Below, piece after piece: positions 11,725 to 24,480 of a stretch of DNA of 64,000 bases. The stretch comes from Scilla litardierei (taxonomy: Eukaryota; Streptophyta; Magnoliopsida; Asparagales; Asparagaceae): contig CM061142.1 in assembly GCA_030789695.1 (NCBI GenBank), positions 567,353,281 to 567,417,280 of the forward strand. The letters are read 5' to 3'. Made by a program: the position numbers and the translations under genes. How positions within the stretch are numbered: the first letter of the stretch is position 1; every line of letters starts with the position of its first letter. The notes under the pieces are model-generated. The model was not told where the DNA came from. It saw nothing but the letters and a program-made list of their open reading frames with translations, and ran no database searches.

Positions 11725-12921
11725 TGTTGGAATTTTATAATTCCATATCTCTATTCCATATGATTTTGATAAGACAAACTTAATAGTATTATTAGTACTA
11801 ACTCTTTCTGTGCAGATAACCGACTACTCAACATTTACGCCTTGGACATTATCAGTAATCACTGCCTACGCAAAGACTTCTTAAATACAGATGCAGTCAT
11901 ATCTACGGCTTTTTATGTAATAAATGTATTTTTCATTTTATAGGTTTTTAAGCCCGATGATGACTTATCTTAGATGCCTAGGGTCTCTCCTATCATTTAT
12001 CTACAATCTAGGCTTTTCAGATTCTCAAAACTCCTCTTTAAAAAATTAGCCGACAAATTTATTTTTGCTGCAGGCTAATTTTTCCTTTTCGATTTTGACC
12101 ATGAAATTTGACCATGAAATTTGGTGGTCAACTTCCTTTCCATATCATTTCCACGTCTGTAAATTTTAACGGTCAAATTTTGGCATTTCAAAATTAGCCG
12201 ACCAACAAAATTTCACTGGCAGGCTAATTCTGTTTTTGACAGTTTTTCAGAAATGCTCTGTTCTATCTGTTGGGGACAGTTTATGGCTGTTGTAATATAG
12301 TCGTTATAACTACTTCTCAATCCTATAAATAGATGGGTACCCCCCTTCTTTTACACACTTCTTTTTCAACTTACCTCTTTAGAGTTTTTAATTCTATTCT
12401 TCCTAAGAGAAAGTTCTGACATTTTTTTCATTTGAAGAAATAAAATTCTGATATTTTCTTCATTAGAAAACTGAAATCTTCAAAAGTGTTTCTTCCATTC
12501 CAAATCTAGAAACCTTGAAATTTCATTAAACACCTTTCCTTTGAATTCCATTTGAAATTCACATCAAGGCTTTAGGTGTTGTTTTCATTCTTCATTTTTG
12601 TAAGTTGAATCTCTTAGTGTAGAGATTGTACAAAGTTTGGGACACTGAGAGTGTCACCATTTTTGTATGTTGTTACTTGTGGGGCAAGTGTTATAGTGGA
12701 TTGAAAATCTCTATGGGATAGGGGAATGGACGTAGGATCACGAGGATCTGAACCAGGATAAATTCTTGGTGTTTGCGTTTGCTTGGCTGGTTTGCTTATT
12801 TGTTTTGTTTCATTAATTGTGTTGATTCTTTCACTACAAGTTATTTATATTTAAAGGAATATACAAGTTACTTTGTATATCTACTAATTGTTGACAATAC
12901 TAATCATTTCTGATGTGTAGT
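11725..12921 (+). repeat. Copia-G 3' LTR
   Basis: Starts TGTTGGAATTTTATAATTCC right after the purine tract AAAAAGGGGAAGAA (11711-11724). A second tract, GACAAAGGGGGAGAAAC, lies about 100 bp upstream. The LTR aligns throughout with 8561-9746, with scattered substitutions and small indels. Confidence 0.82.
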
Positions 12922-13693
12922 TTAGCTTGGGGGAGTGAGTGTCCACACACACATTTTTATTTTTTTCATTTTTACCTTTATTTTTCACCTTTCTTTATTT
13001 TTCACTTATTTTCACTCACCTTTTTCGTTTTTTATTGCCATGCATCACGTTTTCTTACCTTTGGAGTGACTTGCATATGTGTAGTTAGATTTTATTTTCA
13101 TCCTTATTTCTTTTACTTTCTTTGCTAGAGATGAATTCTGTATGATGACTATATCTTGGAGTTTGCCTTGCTCTTATGCTTGTATCTCTTGCCATGGTGT
13201 CATTTTTATTTCTGATATCATATGTGATATATTGCCCTGCATTTGAGAAAAAGAACTTCCATCGTTTATTTTGCGCTTATGAATGAAATTTTAGCGTTAC
13301 CTGAGTCTGGGATTATTATTGTATACTCTTCGTAGAAAACACACCAAGCTTCACGCATTGATTGACTATACTTGGAGTACCGCTTTGCATCTCTATTATC
13401 ATTTTTTGCATGAAATGTGTATTGAATTTCTAGATTGAATGAATGATTTCCATTTGATATTATTAGATTAGTTTACTTTGTGTTATCAAACTGAGTAGAT
13501 TACATTACCCTGCTGAAGTTGTTGTGCATATACAATAGGAGTGAACCGAGCGTTATATATATTTCATTCTCCACATATCTTGAACGTCATTTCTATACTT
13601 ATAGTCATTGGTGAATCTCCCCTTAGTGAATCCTATATTTGCATCTTCCACATGCTAAAAAGAATAAGCTCCATGAATCCCAAAATCTCAAGG

Positions 13694-13695
<2 letters not shown>
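12922..13695 (+). other. Athila-A 3' non-coding region, first part
   Basis: No gene seen. It opens with TTAGCTTGGGGGAGTGAG, matching 56304 of Athila-B, and runs in parallel with Athila-B (for example CTGCTGAAGTTGT and TTGGTGAATCTCCCCTTAG) up to the LINE insertion in a TA tract. Confidence 0.75.

Positions 13696-13739
<44 letters not shown>
13696..13739. repeat. (TA)n microsatellite at LINE 3' end
   Basis: About 44 bp of pure alternating AT at the 3' end of the minus-strand LINE, in place of a poly(A) tail. Confidence 0.9.
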
Positions 13740-13741
<2 letters not shown>

Positions 13742-13886
13742 AAGGTTAGTGTGTATCTTTATTAAAATAAAACAATATGTACAAAGGAGACCGGGTCCAA
13801 CCTATAAGAGGGTAAGGAAGATAGAGAGGGGAGTGGACACAAGCGCCATCACCCTCCACTATCAACCTCCGCCTCCCACAATGAGT

Positions 13887-16800
13887 TCAACCCGAATCCC
13901 GAAACTTCCAATTACCCATTACAATAAGAGTCTCAGCATCATTTTCATCCAAGTTTTTGAAAATGATTCTGACATCTGCGGCAATGTTCTCAAATACCTG
14001 CGTCTTAGACTTCTTGACTCCTTCAAATACCCTTCCATTCCTCTCCTTCCATATGTGCCATACCAGGGCTGCAAGTACTGTTTTGGCAATAAAACATAAT
14101 TGGGACTTCCCCGCAAAGTGGATTAAGTAGTAGTCACCCACATTGTGCAGTCCGGGATCAATGGTTGCTGTAATACCCAATTTGAGTAAACATCTGCTGA
14201 GGATATATTTGGAGTAGGCACATTCAAAGTATATGTGGTTAACACTTTCAGTCACATCTTCCTCACATAGTAAACAAAGAGTCGCAGTATTCATCCCCCA
14301 TTTGTGCAAAACATCCTTAGTTAGGAGCTTCCCGTGGAATGCCCGAAGAAGATTCAGAGACATTTTGGGCACATAATTAGCATACCAAACTAGCTTAGCG
14401 TATGGGAATGGAGTTCCTCTATGCCGCACCCCCTCCCAGGAATCCTTATATAGGAAATTCGGCCCAGGCCCCCACTCCCATGCGTCCAAGCCTGGGGACA
14501 GCAAGACTTGCGATAATAGATGCCGTATTGGTTGAATTGCAAGATCATCCCTCCACCCAACCGCCATCCAATAATCAGATACCCTCATAGTAGCCGCATC
14601 CGGAGGAACATCATATAAGTCACATAGAGGACCACATGGAAGCCAGTTGTCATGCCAGAAGAGGGTGGAGTTGCCATCTCGGACTCGCCTCTTGATAAGA
14701 TTTTTGGAGAAATGTCTGCATTTTAATAGAAATTTCCAAGTGCCTGAGTGAGTTAGTTTACCTTTAGCTGCAAAGAAATGAGAGCAATCCCGGTAGTTGT
14801 TTCTCATATAGGTTGCCCACAGCCCATCTGAAGATAAAAGTTTCCATGTCATCCTAACCCCTGCTGCCACATTGAGATCTGGGAGTAGTCTCAATCCCAC
14901 TCCCCCTTCTTACTTAGGAGTACAAATATTTTTCCACCCCCACCATTTAGAAGACCCTAAAATAAACTGTCTGCAGGCTGAAGTGATAGTTCGCAGAACA
15001 GACTTCGGAATGCGGTATGCCTGCATCCAAAATAGAACCATGCCATAGATAACTGATCTGACCAACTCAATCCGTCCCGCAATAGATAACAAGGAGGAGG
15101 ACCAACCTACCAGTCTCTTTTTGCATTTATCAACCAACCTACCGTACATAGATGGCTTTGGGTATTTGGTTGAAAGAGGCAAACCCAAATAAGTAGTAAT
15201 GGACGTACCAAGGGTAATACCCAACAAATTAGAGAGACTCATCGGATTCTTAACTCCTTTGCTGAAAATGGAAGTACTTTTCCCCCAATTTATGGCTAAA
15301 CCAGTGAGGTTGGAAAATTCTTCCAGGAGGGTTTTAAGCCCAACAATAGAGTGTTTATTAGCACGGCAGAATAACAACAAATCATCCGCTAAGAGAAGAT
15401 GAGATATGGCTCCAGTCCGACGCATAGGGTGAATACTGCGTGTTCGAATAGCTTTTTCAACTAATAAAGAAAAGGATTCCATTGCAATCACAAATAAGAA
15501 CGGCGAAAGGGGGTCTCCTTGTCTCAGCCCTCTGTTCCCTTCAAAGTATCCAACGGGTGAGCCATTGACCATTACCGAGAAGGTGGGTGTAGATATACAC
15601 TCTTTAATCCAACCAATGAATTTTCTATTAAACCCCATGCGATGAAGAATGTAATAGATAAATTCTCGATTGACGCTATCAAAAGCCTTCTTCAGATCAA
15701 GCTTGATACATGGCCTCCCCCCCATAGGGTTGCTAAAGTCCCTTATCTGTTCATGGGCTAACAGGGCACAGTCTGATAGTAACCTTCCCTTGAGAAAGGC
15801 AGATTGGTTCGGGGAAATAAGATCATGAATAATCATTTTGAGCCTATTACATATAATTTTGCTGATCACTTTATAAAGGACATTACAGCACGCTATGGGT
15901 CTGTAATCTCCCAGGCCTGTGGCATTGGAGCTCTTGGGCACTAATGTAAGATTAGTGTGGTTTATAGGATGCATTAAAGAACCAGAGCGGAAAAAAGAAT
16001 GAACGGCATCAATGATATCATTACCTATAGTGTCCCAACAGTGTTGAAAGAAGTACCCATTAAAGCCGTCTGGACCAGGGGATTTATCCACCTCTATTTG
16101 GAAAACCGCCTCTTTTATATCCTCCTTGGAGATTCTCCTCTCCAGCCATCCCGCAGTTTGAGTAGTGAGGATCCGCTTAGGAGTAAGCTTCGGAAATACA
16201 GTCCAGTAGGTAGATTGATTATACAATGACTCATAGAAATTAGTGGCACTGCTTCGAAGCTCATCATAGGTGTGGTTAATTTTTCCCTCCCCATCCACCA
16301 GATGTCCCAAATTGTTGTGACTTTGCCTAGACTTCATTGATGTGTAGAAGAATTTAGAGTTTTTATCTCCCAGACTCAGCCAATTTTGTCTACTCTTTTG
16401 CCTTAGCATTCCTTCCTCAATATCCAGTAGATTAGCTAGTTTAGAAGCTAACTCCTGTTCCTTTTCCTGTAAAGACAAATCAGTATGCAAGACACCAAGT
16501 TTACGAAGATCCTCCAGATTATTGCGGCAAGCTGTAATATCATTAGCCTCGAGGTGATTTTGCGCCCAAGCTCGTAAGTCAGCTTTTGTATTCCAGAGTT
16601 TAATAAATACCCTATGCATCGGAGATCCATGGACATGAATGCCCCATGCCTTTTTTACCAGTTCATGGAAGCCCTCTCATTTGACCCAAACATTGAAGAA
16701 CTTGAAAGGCTTGGGGAATGATCTTACCTTAGTGTTCAGCCTCATCAGCATGGGGGAGTGATCTGAAGTGCGGGGATCAAGATATTCGTTGAATGAATCT

Positions 16801-17435
16801 GGAAGGAGGTTGAGCCATTGCGGGTTACAAAGCATTCTGTCCAATTTCGCTGAAATTCTCTCACCCCCTTTCCTTCGGTTGCACCAGCTGTATGGTCTCC
16901 CAATACATTTAACATCTACCAGAGAACAGTTGCTAAGACAATTGTTGAAATCATCCAGGACGGCGTTGTCAACAACTCTCCCACCAATCTTTTCCTTAGA
17001 GTACCTGATGGTGTTAAAGTCACCGGTAACCAACCAAGCATTCCTCCCTATGCTGGCATGATCGGCCTCAAGGAGGCCCCAAAGCAGAGCTCTATCAGAT
17101 CGCAAGTTAGAACCGTATACGGCTGAAATGTATATAGATAACCCCCCTGTGTTATCGCACTTCAGTGTAATGTGTTGGGTGGACTTACTTTCGACCGTAG
17201 CTTTCCAGATGGAGCCATCTAGTCCAATTAGAATCCGACCTCCGGAGTGAAGAGAGAAATTGTCATACGTGAACCAATCCCTAGGGAGACAGGATCTCCA
17301 GTTGTTACTGTTTTCCTTCAGCTTCGTTTCCAGCAGGACAACAAAACTCGGGTTAATTTTTTGTAGACTATCACGCAGATCTCGCCTTCTTATTTGGTTA
17401 TTGAGACCTCGTGTGTTCCAAACAAAAATTCCCAT
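13887..17435 (-). pseudogene. LINE ORF2: endonuclease, reverse transcriptase, zf-RVT
   Basis: One frame runs from ATG 17435 to about 13887 (roughly 1180 codons) and is broken by only two stops: TGA at 16677-16679 and TAA at 14910-14912. Part 1 (16677-17435) is an exonuclease-endonuclease-phosphatase domain (FVWNTRGLNN, LLETKL, TGDFNT and the terminal SDHSP box), which nicks target DNA. Part 2 (14910-16619) is a non-LTR reverse transcriptase with DKSPGPDGFN, GRPCIKLDLKKAFDSV, GLRQGDPLSPFLF and the catalytic ADD of LLADDLL. Part 3 (13887-14900) is the zf-RVT region with the CLLCEEDVTESVNHIYFEC cysteine/histidine pattern. The gene overlaps ORF1 by one base (TAATG). Confidence 0.9.
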
Positions 17436-19267
17436 TAATAAGTTGTAGGATTTGGCTTCCCCGAAGCCCCTTCTTTAATTCTTGAACTTTTCCTTGTACC
17501 TCCGCCTGTATCCCCATGAGTTTTCAGCTTGCTTGCTCTAGTCCCAGTTGCAATATCTGTTTTTGCTTCATTAACAATTTCCAGCTCCCATTCTGGATTC
17601 GGGATGGAGATAGGGAAAGGGAGTTTATCAATATCAGGCTCAATCCCTTCAGCGATTCTGGAATTAGCGATGAAGTTCTCACTAGAGGAGGACTGAGAAA
17701 TCTCCTTCACCTGTGTATTGCCGGAAACATTATGAATGGTAGTTCCGTCTCCAGCATTGATGATGCCAAATGGGGCTTGAACCTCAACTTCATCAGCCAG
17801 TTCAGTTGGGATATGTATTTGCTCAGAAATCACGCACCCAGGCAAAGTGGTATGCGGTTCCGCAGCCGAATGGTCTCCAGCCAAATGGTCTCCAGAATCA
17901 ACTTCCTCTCCATGGACAGATGTTATTACTCCCCCTGTGCAATCACCTTCCTCCATGGGTGCCGGGTGTGGTTCAAGTTCAGTAGGGGGCTCAGCTCCAG
18001 ACTGGTCATCTCGTCGGGCCTTTGTTATTACTTCTTGGAGATCTGAACAAGAGGGGACTGAAGGAATAGTCTCACCTTGATCTTTGAGTAGGGGCGCTAG
18101 TGCCTGAACATCATTGTTTTGGATTGAAGAGAGCTTTATAAGATCAGGGCATTTGGCGTCATCATGTCCAAAACAAATACAATTGCTACACCTCGGGGGC
18201 TCCCCCTCATATTTGATATCAATATTAATGGTATTCCCGTTATCCATTTCTAGGCCCACTGCCCTTGGAACCGGCTTCTTGGCGTTAATCTCCACGAGAC
18301 ATCTTGCATAGTTAAGACGTTCTAACTTTGCAGTAGCCCTATCCATACAAAGGGGAACGCCAATAACTGAGGCAGCAACATTTAAAATCTCCCTAGTCCA
18401 CATGCCAAGAGGCAATCCATGGAATTGAATCCAAACCGGAACAGTTGCCAACATATCTCTGTCATGCCTTAGGGTAGAACTCCATCTCTGAAGGACAGTC
18501 AATCTTCCATCAAAAAGCCAAGGGCCTCCATGAAGAATCCGCTCACACTCATCTGCACTATTGAATCTAAAATAGAAGAATCCATTATCTCGACTAAATA
18601 TTTGTACTCCTTCCTTTACCTTCCATAGCCTATCAACCCACGCCCTCAGTTGACCGTAGTAGGGAATATCACCTAACACATATCCAACTAACGTGTTTTG
18701 CCACCTCTCAGCACCCCTTTCTAGCATTGGGCTTGAGACCCTTCCAACACTAATTCCATCTTCTTTGATCAAGGGAGGGATGAAGGACATAGTCAATGAC
18801 TCCTCAAATGATCTTCTGTTGGCTACTACATCAGACCAATTAGGCTTGGAGGCTGATGTATTGATGAGGAGAGGGATTTTAGGTCGCATTGGCATTTTAG
18901 CAAACACCTTACCTGCATCTTTCGCCCAAACTCCTCCTTGTCTCGTTCGGTTTCCAGTGATTCGCCCCTGTTCTCCAACACCTGGCGCCTTCGAATGGGT
19001 TTGAGATGATTGTTGACGCCCAATATGAGGTCTTCTGCCCTCAAAGAACTTGCCCCCTCCTTTAAGATGATTGTTGACGCCGCCCTCAAAGAACTTGTCG
19101 CCCTCCGATACTGGTCCAGAAGCCTTAGCCTTGACCTTCCGTGAGACAACCAGCCATCCCTCATCAACAGATGACTTAGGATCTCCATCGGAATTCTCTT
19201 GTCCGCTTCCAAGCTTTGCAACGGATGTAGGTGGGTCGCCTGTGTCGCAGTTCTCCGCCGCCTTCAT
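17435..19267 (-). CDS. LINE ORF1 (DUF4283 and zinc knuckle)
   Basis: An intact 610-codon frame from ATG 19267 to TAA 17435-17437. It is the nucleic-acid-binding partner of ORF2 and would form the LINE ribonucleoprotein. The N-terminus is low complexity. A DUF4283 domain lies about residues 190-330 (from [13 protein letters not shown] to the CLVEI segment), followed by a CX2CX4HX4C knuckle ([14 protein letters not shown]). The C-terminal 200 residues are acidic and Ser/Thr-rich. No stop or frameshift was seen, unlike ORF2. The stop codon shares its last A with the ORF2 start codon, so ORF2 may be translated by reinitiation. Confidence 0.88.
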   Translation of the reverse strand: MKAAENCDTGDPPTSVAKLGSGQENSDGDPKSSVDEGWLVVSRKVKAKASGPVSEGDKFFEGGVNNHLKGGGKFFEGRRPHIGRQQSSQTHSKAPGVGEQGRITGNRTRQGGVWAKDAGKVFAKMPMRPKIPLLINTSASKPNWSDVVANRRSFEESLTMSFIPPLIKEDGISVGRVSSPMLERGAERWQNTLVGYVLGDIPYYGQLRAWVDRLWKVKEGVQIFSRDNGFFYFRFNSADECERILHGGPWLFDGRLTVLQRWSSTLRHDRDMLATVPVWIQFHGLPLGMWTREILNVAASVIGVPLCMDRATAKLERLNYARCLVEINAKKPVPRAVGLEMDNGNTINIDIKYEGEPPRCSNCICFGHDDAKCPDLIKLSSIQNNDVQALAPLLKDQGETIPSVPSCSDLQEVITKARRDDQSGAEPPTELEPHPAPMEEGDCTGGVITSVHGEEVDSGDHLAGDHSAAEPHTTLPGCVISEQIHIPTELADEVEVQAPFGIINAGDGTTIHNVSGNTQVKEISQSSSSENFIANSRIAEGIEPDIDKLPFPISIPNPEWELEIVNEAKTDIATGTRASKLKTHGDTGGGTRKSSRIKEGASGKPNPTTY

Positions 19268-19276
19268 CTTTTAAAT

Positions 19277-20158
<882 letters not shown>

Positions 20159-20462
20159 TGATAGGCTCATGTTTTACACTTTATTTCTGCATATTTGCAT
20201 GTCATTTTGATTGCTCATATCGTGATTTTCATGATTATTCGATGATGTTTCGATACTTTTCACTATTTCTTGGTTTTCGATTTTAGGAGATATGGAGCAA
20301 TCGGGAGCAATTTGGAGCCTAGAGAACCTACACGTGTGCCTGAGCATCGCCCATTATCATATCAAAGAGCTAACGGTACTGGAGGATGAGTGGCAGAAGA
20401 AGAACATCGAAAGAATCGACGAGGAAGCGAGGAGGAGAAGAAAAGAGTTCTGAAACATGCCA

Positions 20463-20820
20463 CTGGGCCGAGTGATGCAGCTCACTCGCCCGAGTGAAGC
20501 AGCTTACTCGGCCGAGTAACGCTGATACGATGATCATGTCCAGCCTGAGTGCCTAAATGTACTCGGCCGAGTGGTAACTTCCACTCGGCCGAGTAAGAAC
20601 TCCACTCGCCCGAGTGGAGGCAAAGATTCTGAAGAAATCCAAGGCGACTTCTCTGTTTTTGGAGGGATCTGCAGACTATCCTACTCCACCGAGTGGACTT
20701 CTCACTCGGCCGAGTGAGAAATCCTACTCGGCTGAGTGGCATGAACACCTGAACGCTGATATTCTCTATTTTTTCTACGGATTTGGCACTCGGCCGAGTG
20801 AAATTCTCACTCAGCTGAGT
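20463..20820. promoter_or_regulatory. CTCGGCCGAG palindrome array in Athila-A LTR
   Basis: About eleven copies of CTCGGCCGAG or close variants in 360 bp, ending 82 bp upstream of the TATA-like box at 20902. The position fits the U3 enhancer region of the LTR. Confidence 0.75.
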
Positions 20821-21348
20821 AGCACCGACAGACAGTCTTGAAAACTAGGGGTTTTGGCTGCGCAGGGGCAATTTGGACTGGATTTTTTTGGTTTTTTGGG
20901 CATATATTTAAGTCCAGTTTTGTCTCCTGCCCGAGGAGAGGCTCCTAGTAGAATTTTAATTAGTTTTAATTTTAGTTAAGCTTTTGTATCGGCGAGAGAT
21001 TGAAGACTTGGATCTGAAATTTATTATTGAAGCTTTTACGCAAATTGGTTAGTCTCGATCTCTTGAAAGATTTTATTTTTATGCTATATCTTCTGCTAGA
21101 TCTGAGTTTTGATATGATTTCTATTGTTGATCTTGCTTTCCAATTGATTTCTAATATGATTTGTGAGTAGTTCCTTTGCTATAGGGCGAAGGGATGAACC
21201 ATATGGATCTAGGCTTGTTAGAAAGGTTAGATCTTGATTAATTTACTACGGATAGATAAGGATTTCTCTTGAATCTTGAGAGCTCGACAGAGAATCTTAA
21301 TTCAAGGAAAGCCCTAGATATTCGATTTAGGTTTACAATCGAAATTCT

Positions 21349-21560
21349 CTAGATTTGGTGCGCTACAGCGACCAAAGCTAGCATTTTTATTGTACCCCTA
21401 TATTTATATTCATTTGCACGAAGGTGAAATGGATACAAACTATCACGATCTAGATCCGAACCCAAGTTGCGCGACAGCGAGCTTGAGTTGGGATTGGACA
21501 TAATTGTTGATCTTAATGCTAGTTGTTTGGACTAGGCTTGCATGACAGTGAAGCTCTAGT
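21349..21560 (+). other. Hairpin series in Athila-A LTR leader
   Basis: Three stem-loops: 21349-21381 (CTAGATTTGGT with ACCAAAGCTAG, loop GCGCTACAGCG), 21459-21489 (AACCCAAGT with GCTTGAGTT, loop TGCGCGACAGCGA), and 21531-21560 (ACTAGGCT with AGCTCTAGT, loop TGCATGACAGTGA). Stems differ while loops share a GACAGYGA-like core. A weaker fourth lies near 21575-21610. They are downstream of the TATA-like box and so would be transcribed. Confidence 0.65.
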
Positions 21561-21913
21561 TTAGATTGCTATAGACTTGCGTAGCACGACAGCATGCGCC
21601 AGTTCTCCAATTAATTATGACAAGTTCACCTTAAACCGAGTTTAATTGCATGGTAATTCATAACTCACATTGATGCTTGAAAATCCGTAGTGTAGATTCC
21701 CTAGCCCTAAACATCTTTATTATATTGAATTTTATCCATGCTTGAACAATTGTGACACCAACCATTCCCAAATAATTTTTCACCAAGTAGCTTAGTAGAT
21801 AAAGTAGAGTACCGTCATTAGTCCTCCCTGTGATTCGATCCTTGTTTGCCACTTAACCATGCACTTGCGGTAAAGCTACATCCTTCTCCGGGTGTGTATA
21901 CGGAGAGCGATCA

Positions 21914-23084
21914 GACTTATTTTTATTTTATGTGATAGATTGCTTGTTTCTTAGTTTGCTTTAGTTCATTATTATAAAAAATGAAAAAGTCAAAAATAAA
22001 AAAAAATTGGTGCTTAATGTCTAACTCTTTTGAAACATTGAAGTGATATTAATGAATGATAGTCATATCCATGTAGAAATTGTTGTATTATTGTTATAGC
22101 TACATGAGCATGTTTGAATTTATAAAATAGCCATGACATGCTCAATCATTAGAATAATATGATTTCTGCACCTACACTTTCACTTTCACGTGCATTAAAT
22201 TTTTGTTGTACTTCTAGAGAACCTTTTAATGAAATATTGGAAAGTGAATGTAGGATGAAAATAACTGAAAATCTAAGGGATATAATGTGTTTTGCCATGG
22301 ATAAAAATTGAGCACAAAAGAATTGAATATGAAAAAAAAATGAATGTTGCTTCGTATGTAAAATAGATACAATTCATGGCAAGTATACTACCCACGAGTA
22401 TCCAACATATGCTTTAAGGGTAATCTTTAGCGTTGGTGTTATACTCGTCAAGCAATGCCACCCCCACTTCTAAGAGTCCTTATAGGCTATGTTTTTGAGG
22501 TGTGATATCTTGAACTCATTTTTAATGAGATAGGGAAAATCAATCCTAATGAATTCATGTTACATGGAAAATATGGATTGAATTTGGTTGGTTTTCATGA
22601 AAGTTTCTCCCTTTGTACTTCAATTATTTAATCATCACACTTACACGATGGTGTAGAAGTCTTGTTATGATTTTCATCAAATTTGAACTGCCTATTATAT
22701 GAATGTCTACATGCAATTATTAGTTGTAAGTACTAATACTCTTTATTTTGCATGTGGTATGAATTGGACTTCGTATATACATTTTTGATGATAACAAAAG
22801 GGGGAGAAATATAAAGATTTATGGGTATATGTGAAAATGATGTGCTTATCGGATATCTTAATGAATACATGAAATATTGGTTTACGGGGGAGCATGAATA
22901 TAGGAGGAGCATGCTAGAAACATTATTGTTGCATTGTTGCATGCTTGTATGCTTAAACATCATTTTCACAATTGTCTGCATACATTCCTCCATCACACTT
23001 TACACACACATATCACGATGGTATTATTTGAATCGTATTTGCGCAAATCTTGTATTTTGTTTGTCATCATTAAACGGGGGAGAT
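21914..23084 (+). other. 3' non-coding part of a further copia element (Copia-3)
   Basis: No gene is supported. Two purine tracts preceded by TGATGATAA-like and TGTCATCATT-like sequence occur at about 22785-22810 and 23060-23084, the second directly before an LTR. This pattern also precedes the LTRs of Copia-G and Sire-2, so the stretch is read as the 3' end of a Sirevirus-like copia. Its left boundary with Athila-A is at 21913. Confidence 0.55.
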
Positions 23085-24060
23085 TGTTGGATGCATCGAT
23101 CTAGGACGTCTTGTTTGATAATAACAAACGTGTGTGAACAATTTGATGTGTGTGTTAAGTATTTGCATGAGTGGCAAGGACGTAAATACTCAAACGATGA
23201 CTTGGTCAATTTGATGGAGAAATTGCCATACACATTGCAGTTTGGACTTGGTCAAGATGGCAAAGAGATAGGAGAGGATCCCCTTTAAGTTGGATGCTTG
23301 ATTAAATCAAATCACATCACTAATCCCTTTAGAACTCCTAATGAGATTTGAATTTCAACCAAGATCAAATAGAATGCCAATGAAATCTCCATTCAAATCT
23401 CTAATCCCCTAGCATTAGGGATTCTCCATAGCCGCAAATCATCCCCTAGCCTTCTACTCTTGATGTCGCACCAAACCCTAGTCTCCCCTATAAAAACCAT
23501 GCATCAAAGAGAGAGGGGGGTCGGCCAACATTTTTTCCATGTCAAAAGAAATATCCCACGCAACAAAGCTACAAAGCCATCATCTTCTATAGGACATCCC
23601 ATAGCCATTCCCGCAAGCTTGCAATCCAAAGCCAAATAGCTGTAAGCTCTATAGCCCAAAAGATCTGCATCTTCATCCTTGCTCAAAGCTCCATTAAGAT
23701 CACCATTGCTGCATCAACATAAGAGGGCCATCTTCATCAACTACTCATGCAAGCCCAAGCATCCAAGTCCTCTGTCGACTGCACCAACCAAGGAGCCTCA
23801 AGCTTTGTCGACCGCTCCTTGTTGCTTGCTGATCGTATGCTAACATTGCTTGCCGACCTAGAGATCTGTCGCACAAAAAGCTTTGCCTACCCTACCACTT
23901 GCTGCACTAACAAGGGCTGTCGACCGAAGGGACTTCTTGCTTGCTGACCGACCCAAGCAGCAGCCGCTAGCCTTGCTGACCAAGTCTCCCACTGTGCCAA
24001 AGCCATCGTCGACCGCACTCAATATCTACTTGTCCCTCAAGTGAAGCTGCGTGCCAATTG
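23085..24060 (+). repeat. Copia-3 3' LTR, cut by Sire-1
   Basis: Starts TGTTGGATGCATCG after the purine tract CGGGGGAGAT. A TATA box (CCCTATAAAAAC) lies near 23487-23499. The LTR stops at 24060, where the Sire-1 LTR begins. Confidence 0.65.
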
Positions 24061-24480
24061 TGTTGAGTATTGATTCCCCGGATTTGGTTTTGATGATGAG
24101 CAAACATAAATATTGTGAACTAACACTTTGTGAGCGCAGTTATGGAGATCGTCGCCAAAAGTCTACGTATATCAAAAGCGACGTCTCAAGACTTCTCATT
24201 ACGCGTGTTCGTGTGCCTGAAGCTTCGTTGAACCTCAAGGAGCTTTATTGAAGTCAAAAGTGAAGATTGAAGCTTTGAAGACGGTTCGTCATGTTTAATT
24301 TAATGTCTTCTAGCTTCATAGAATATAATGTTAAGCCTTGAGTAGGACTTACATTATAATCTTCTTATCGCTCATATCTTAGAGCTAAGATTATCTTAGA
24401 AGCCATTAGAAACTTTCCCGAAGCCTATCGCTTCTTCCCTCAGCTTCTAGTGCATCTTAGTTGGTTCAAGAAGAAGAACC

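Larger units (their letters stand above)
8561..12921 (+). mobile_element. Gag-only Ty1/copia element nested in Athila-A (Copia-G)
   Basis: Two direct LTRs (8561-9746 and 11725-12921) bracket only about 2 kb of internal sequence. This contains a PBS-like site (TGGTATCAGTGC at 9779-9790), a decayed gag and two polypurine tracts. No protease, integrase or RT is present. The flanks share TTAG (8557-8560 and 12922-12925), a probable target-site duplication; the disrupted sequence is the Athila-A region just before an AGCTTGGGGGAG tract. The design fits the published class of terminal-repeat retrotransposons with a gag domain (TR-GAG), which need enzymes supplied in trans. By eye the LTRs differ by several percent, so the insertion is old. 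Confidence 0.88.
20159..21913 (+). repeat. Athila-A 3' LTR
   Basis: Starts TGATAGGCTCATG after the polypurine tract and ends GAGAGCGATCA; no PBS follows, so it is the 3' LTR. It contains a palindrome array (20463-20820), a TATA-like CATATATTTA (20901-20910) and a hairpin series (21349-21560). It has the same plan as the Athila-B LTR but a clearly different sequence, so it is a different family. Confidence 0.85.

Noticed and set aside
23085..24060. Complete LTR of Copia-3 with a pair in the window
   Set aside because: No second copy was found and the right end is cut by Sire-1, so only a partial LTR is claimed.
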